Translations under genes and position numbers: made by a program
Assembly: GCF_011299595.1 (NCBI RefSeq)
Contig: NZ_CP049867.1
Span: forward strand, 1,550,001 to 1,614,000
Direction: 5' to 3'
DNA from: Nocardioides sp. HDW12B
GTDB taxonomy: Bacteria; Actinomycetota; Actinomycetes; Propionibacteriales; Nocardioidaceae
DNA: 64,000 nt
Shown: positions 63,374-64,000 of the stretch, in pieces
How the letters are laid out: the number at the start of each line of letters is the position of its first letter
Numbering within the stretch: the stretch's first letter is position 1
Notes under the pieces: model-generated
Told to the model about the DNA's origin: nothing
Databases searched by the model: none
Seen by the model: the letters and a program-made list of their open reading frames with translations, nothing else

Positions 63374-64000
63374 ATGCGGAGAAGCAGGACCCGATCCTGG
63401 GGTGCCGTCTCCCTCGCCGCGGTGACAGCACTGGGGCTGTCCTCGTGCGGCGGGGGTTCCATCGACGAGGCCACCGAGGCCAACGAGGAGCAGGCTGCGC
63501 AGAGCGGCGGCGAGTGCGGCGACCTCAACATGGCCATCAACCCGTGGGTGGGTTTCGAGGCCAGCGCCTACGTCGTGGGCGAGCTCGCCAAGAGCGAGCT
63601 CGGCTGCAACGTCGAGTACAAGAACCTGAAGGAGGACGTCGCCTGGCAGGGCTTCGGCACCGGCGACGTCGACGTCGTCATCGAGGACTGGGGCCACCCC
63701 GACCTCGAGAAGAAGTTCTTCGAGGGCGAGGGCGACGGCTCCGCCATGGACATGGGGCCCAACGGCAACGTCGGCATCATCGGCTGGTACGTCCCGCCGT
63801 GGCTGGCCGAGGAGAACCCCGACATCCTGGACTGGGAGAACCTCAACGACTACGCCTCCGAGTTCGCCACCTCCGAGTCGGGCGGCAAGGGCCAGTTCCT
63901 CGGCGCCGACCCGTCGTACGTCCAGTTCGACGAGGCGATCGTGAGCAACCTCGACCTCGACTTCGAGGTCGTGTTCTCCGGCAGCGAGGCCGCCAGCATC
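63374..64000 (+). CDS. Glycine betaine ABC transporter substrate-binding lipoprotein, C-terminus cut off
   Basis: 209 codons lie in the window; the gene runs beyond the edge. Lipoprotein signal with lipobox ALGLSSCGGG. The mature part CGDLNMAINPWVGFEASAYVVGELAKSELGCNVEYKNLKEDVAWQGFGTGDVDVVIEDWGHPDL is the OpuAC/ProX-type domain, with Trp residues (NPWVG, DVAWQG, EDWGH, GWYVPPW) of the aromatic cage that holds quaternary amines. It captures betaine outside the cell and delivers it to the fused permease. In the 126-base gap upstream, CCGGAC (63331-63336) pairs with GTCCGG (63347-63352), and TACAGA near 63312 may be a separate promoter. Confidence 0.93.
   Translation, partial: MRRSRTRSWGAVSLAAVTALGLSSCGGGSIDEATEANEEQAAQSGGECGDLNMAINPWVGFEASAYVVGELAKSELGCNVEYKNLKEDVAWQGFGTGDVDVVIEDWGHPDLEKKFFEGEGDGSAMDMGPNGNVGIIGWYVPPWLAEENPDILDWENLNDYASEFATSESGGKGQFLGADPSYVQFDEAIVSNLDLDFEVVFSGSEAASI

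Overview
The window is 64 kb of very GC-rich DNA (roughly 70-75 %, strong G/C at third codon positions, many GTG starts, short -10 elements such as TAGGCT/TAGGGT a few bases before start codons). Gene content (HemQ-type haem pathway, KstR and a two-domain FadE34, DinB2-type polymerase, WS/DGAT, DUF3000, DUF4349, LigC-like ligase) points to an actinobacterial chromosome, most like Nocardioides or a relative; genus is inference. No rRNA, tRNA, CRISPR array, insertion sequence, prophage or plasmid module was recognised.

Layout. 1-2.2 kb: two Tat-exported phosphatases in one operon (a cut-off type I phosphodiesterase-like protein and PhoD) behind a PHO-box-like repeat. 2.3-11.5 kb: SWIM/SNF2 helicase, PLDc_N membrane protein, WS/DGAT acyltransferase, FUSC exporter, a DivIVA-like membrane protein, an SDR without its catalytic Tyr, and a DinB2-type polymerase. 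11.5-16.9 kb: LVIVD-repeat secreted protein; an SDR plus Baeyer-Villiger monooxygenase operon divergent from a TetR gene across a perfect inverted repeat; a Nudix/winged-helix regulator. 16.9-28.7 kb: HrpA helicase, membrane-anchored PemK-like protein, MFS/LysR pair, EEP nuclease, orphan solute-binding lipoprotein, RNase D/HRDC protein. 28.7-34.7 kb: DUF3000, hemE, DUF4349 lipoprotein, protoporphyrinogen/coproporphyrinogen oxidase, hemQ, an inverted pair of palindromic repeat elements, msrB. 34.8-49.8 kb: stand-alone LigD-type primase-polymerase, FkbM-like methyltransferase, a soluble-adenylyl-cyclase-like giant, a secreted C25 (gingipain-like) peptidase with an Ala-Pro-Arg-Ala-Tyr array, a 38-residue membrane ORF, Usp-like, HIT, MerR-VOC, two small hypotheticals and LigC-like ligase.

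49.9-56.7 kb is the most interesting block: kstR and fadE34, adjacent in Mycobacterium tuberculosis, here flank a glycosyltransferase - methyltransferase - alpha/alpha-toroid protein - methyltransferase cassette. Two matching KstR-type operators, each abutting an AGAAT-type -10 element, tie kstR, the cassette and fadE34 into one regulatory unit. 56.8-64 kb is a choline-to-glycine-betaine and betaine uptake operon: betB, betA, ATPase, a fused double permease, then the (cut-off) binding lipoprotein.

A second theme is short tandem repeats (10-14 bp units) sitting on or next to stop codons of ordinary genes (near 21.5, 24.9, 27.3 and 46.7 kb), which look like replication-slippage arrays.
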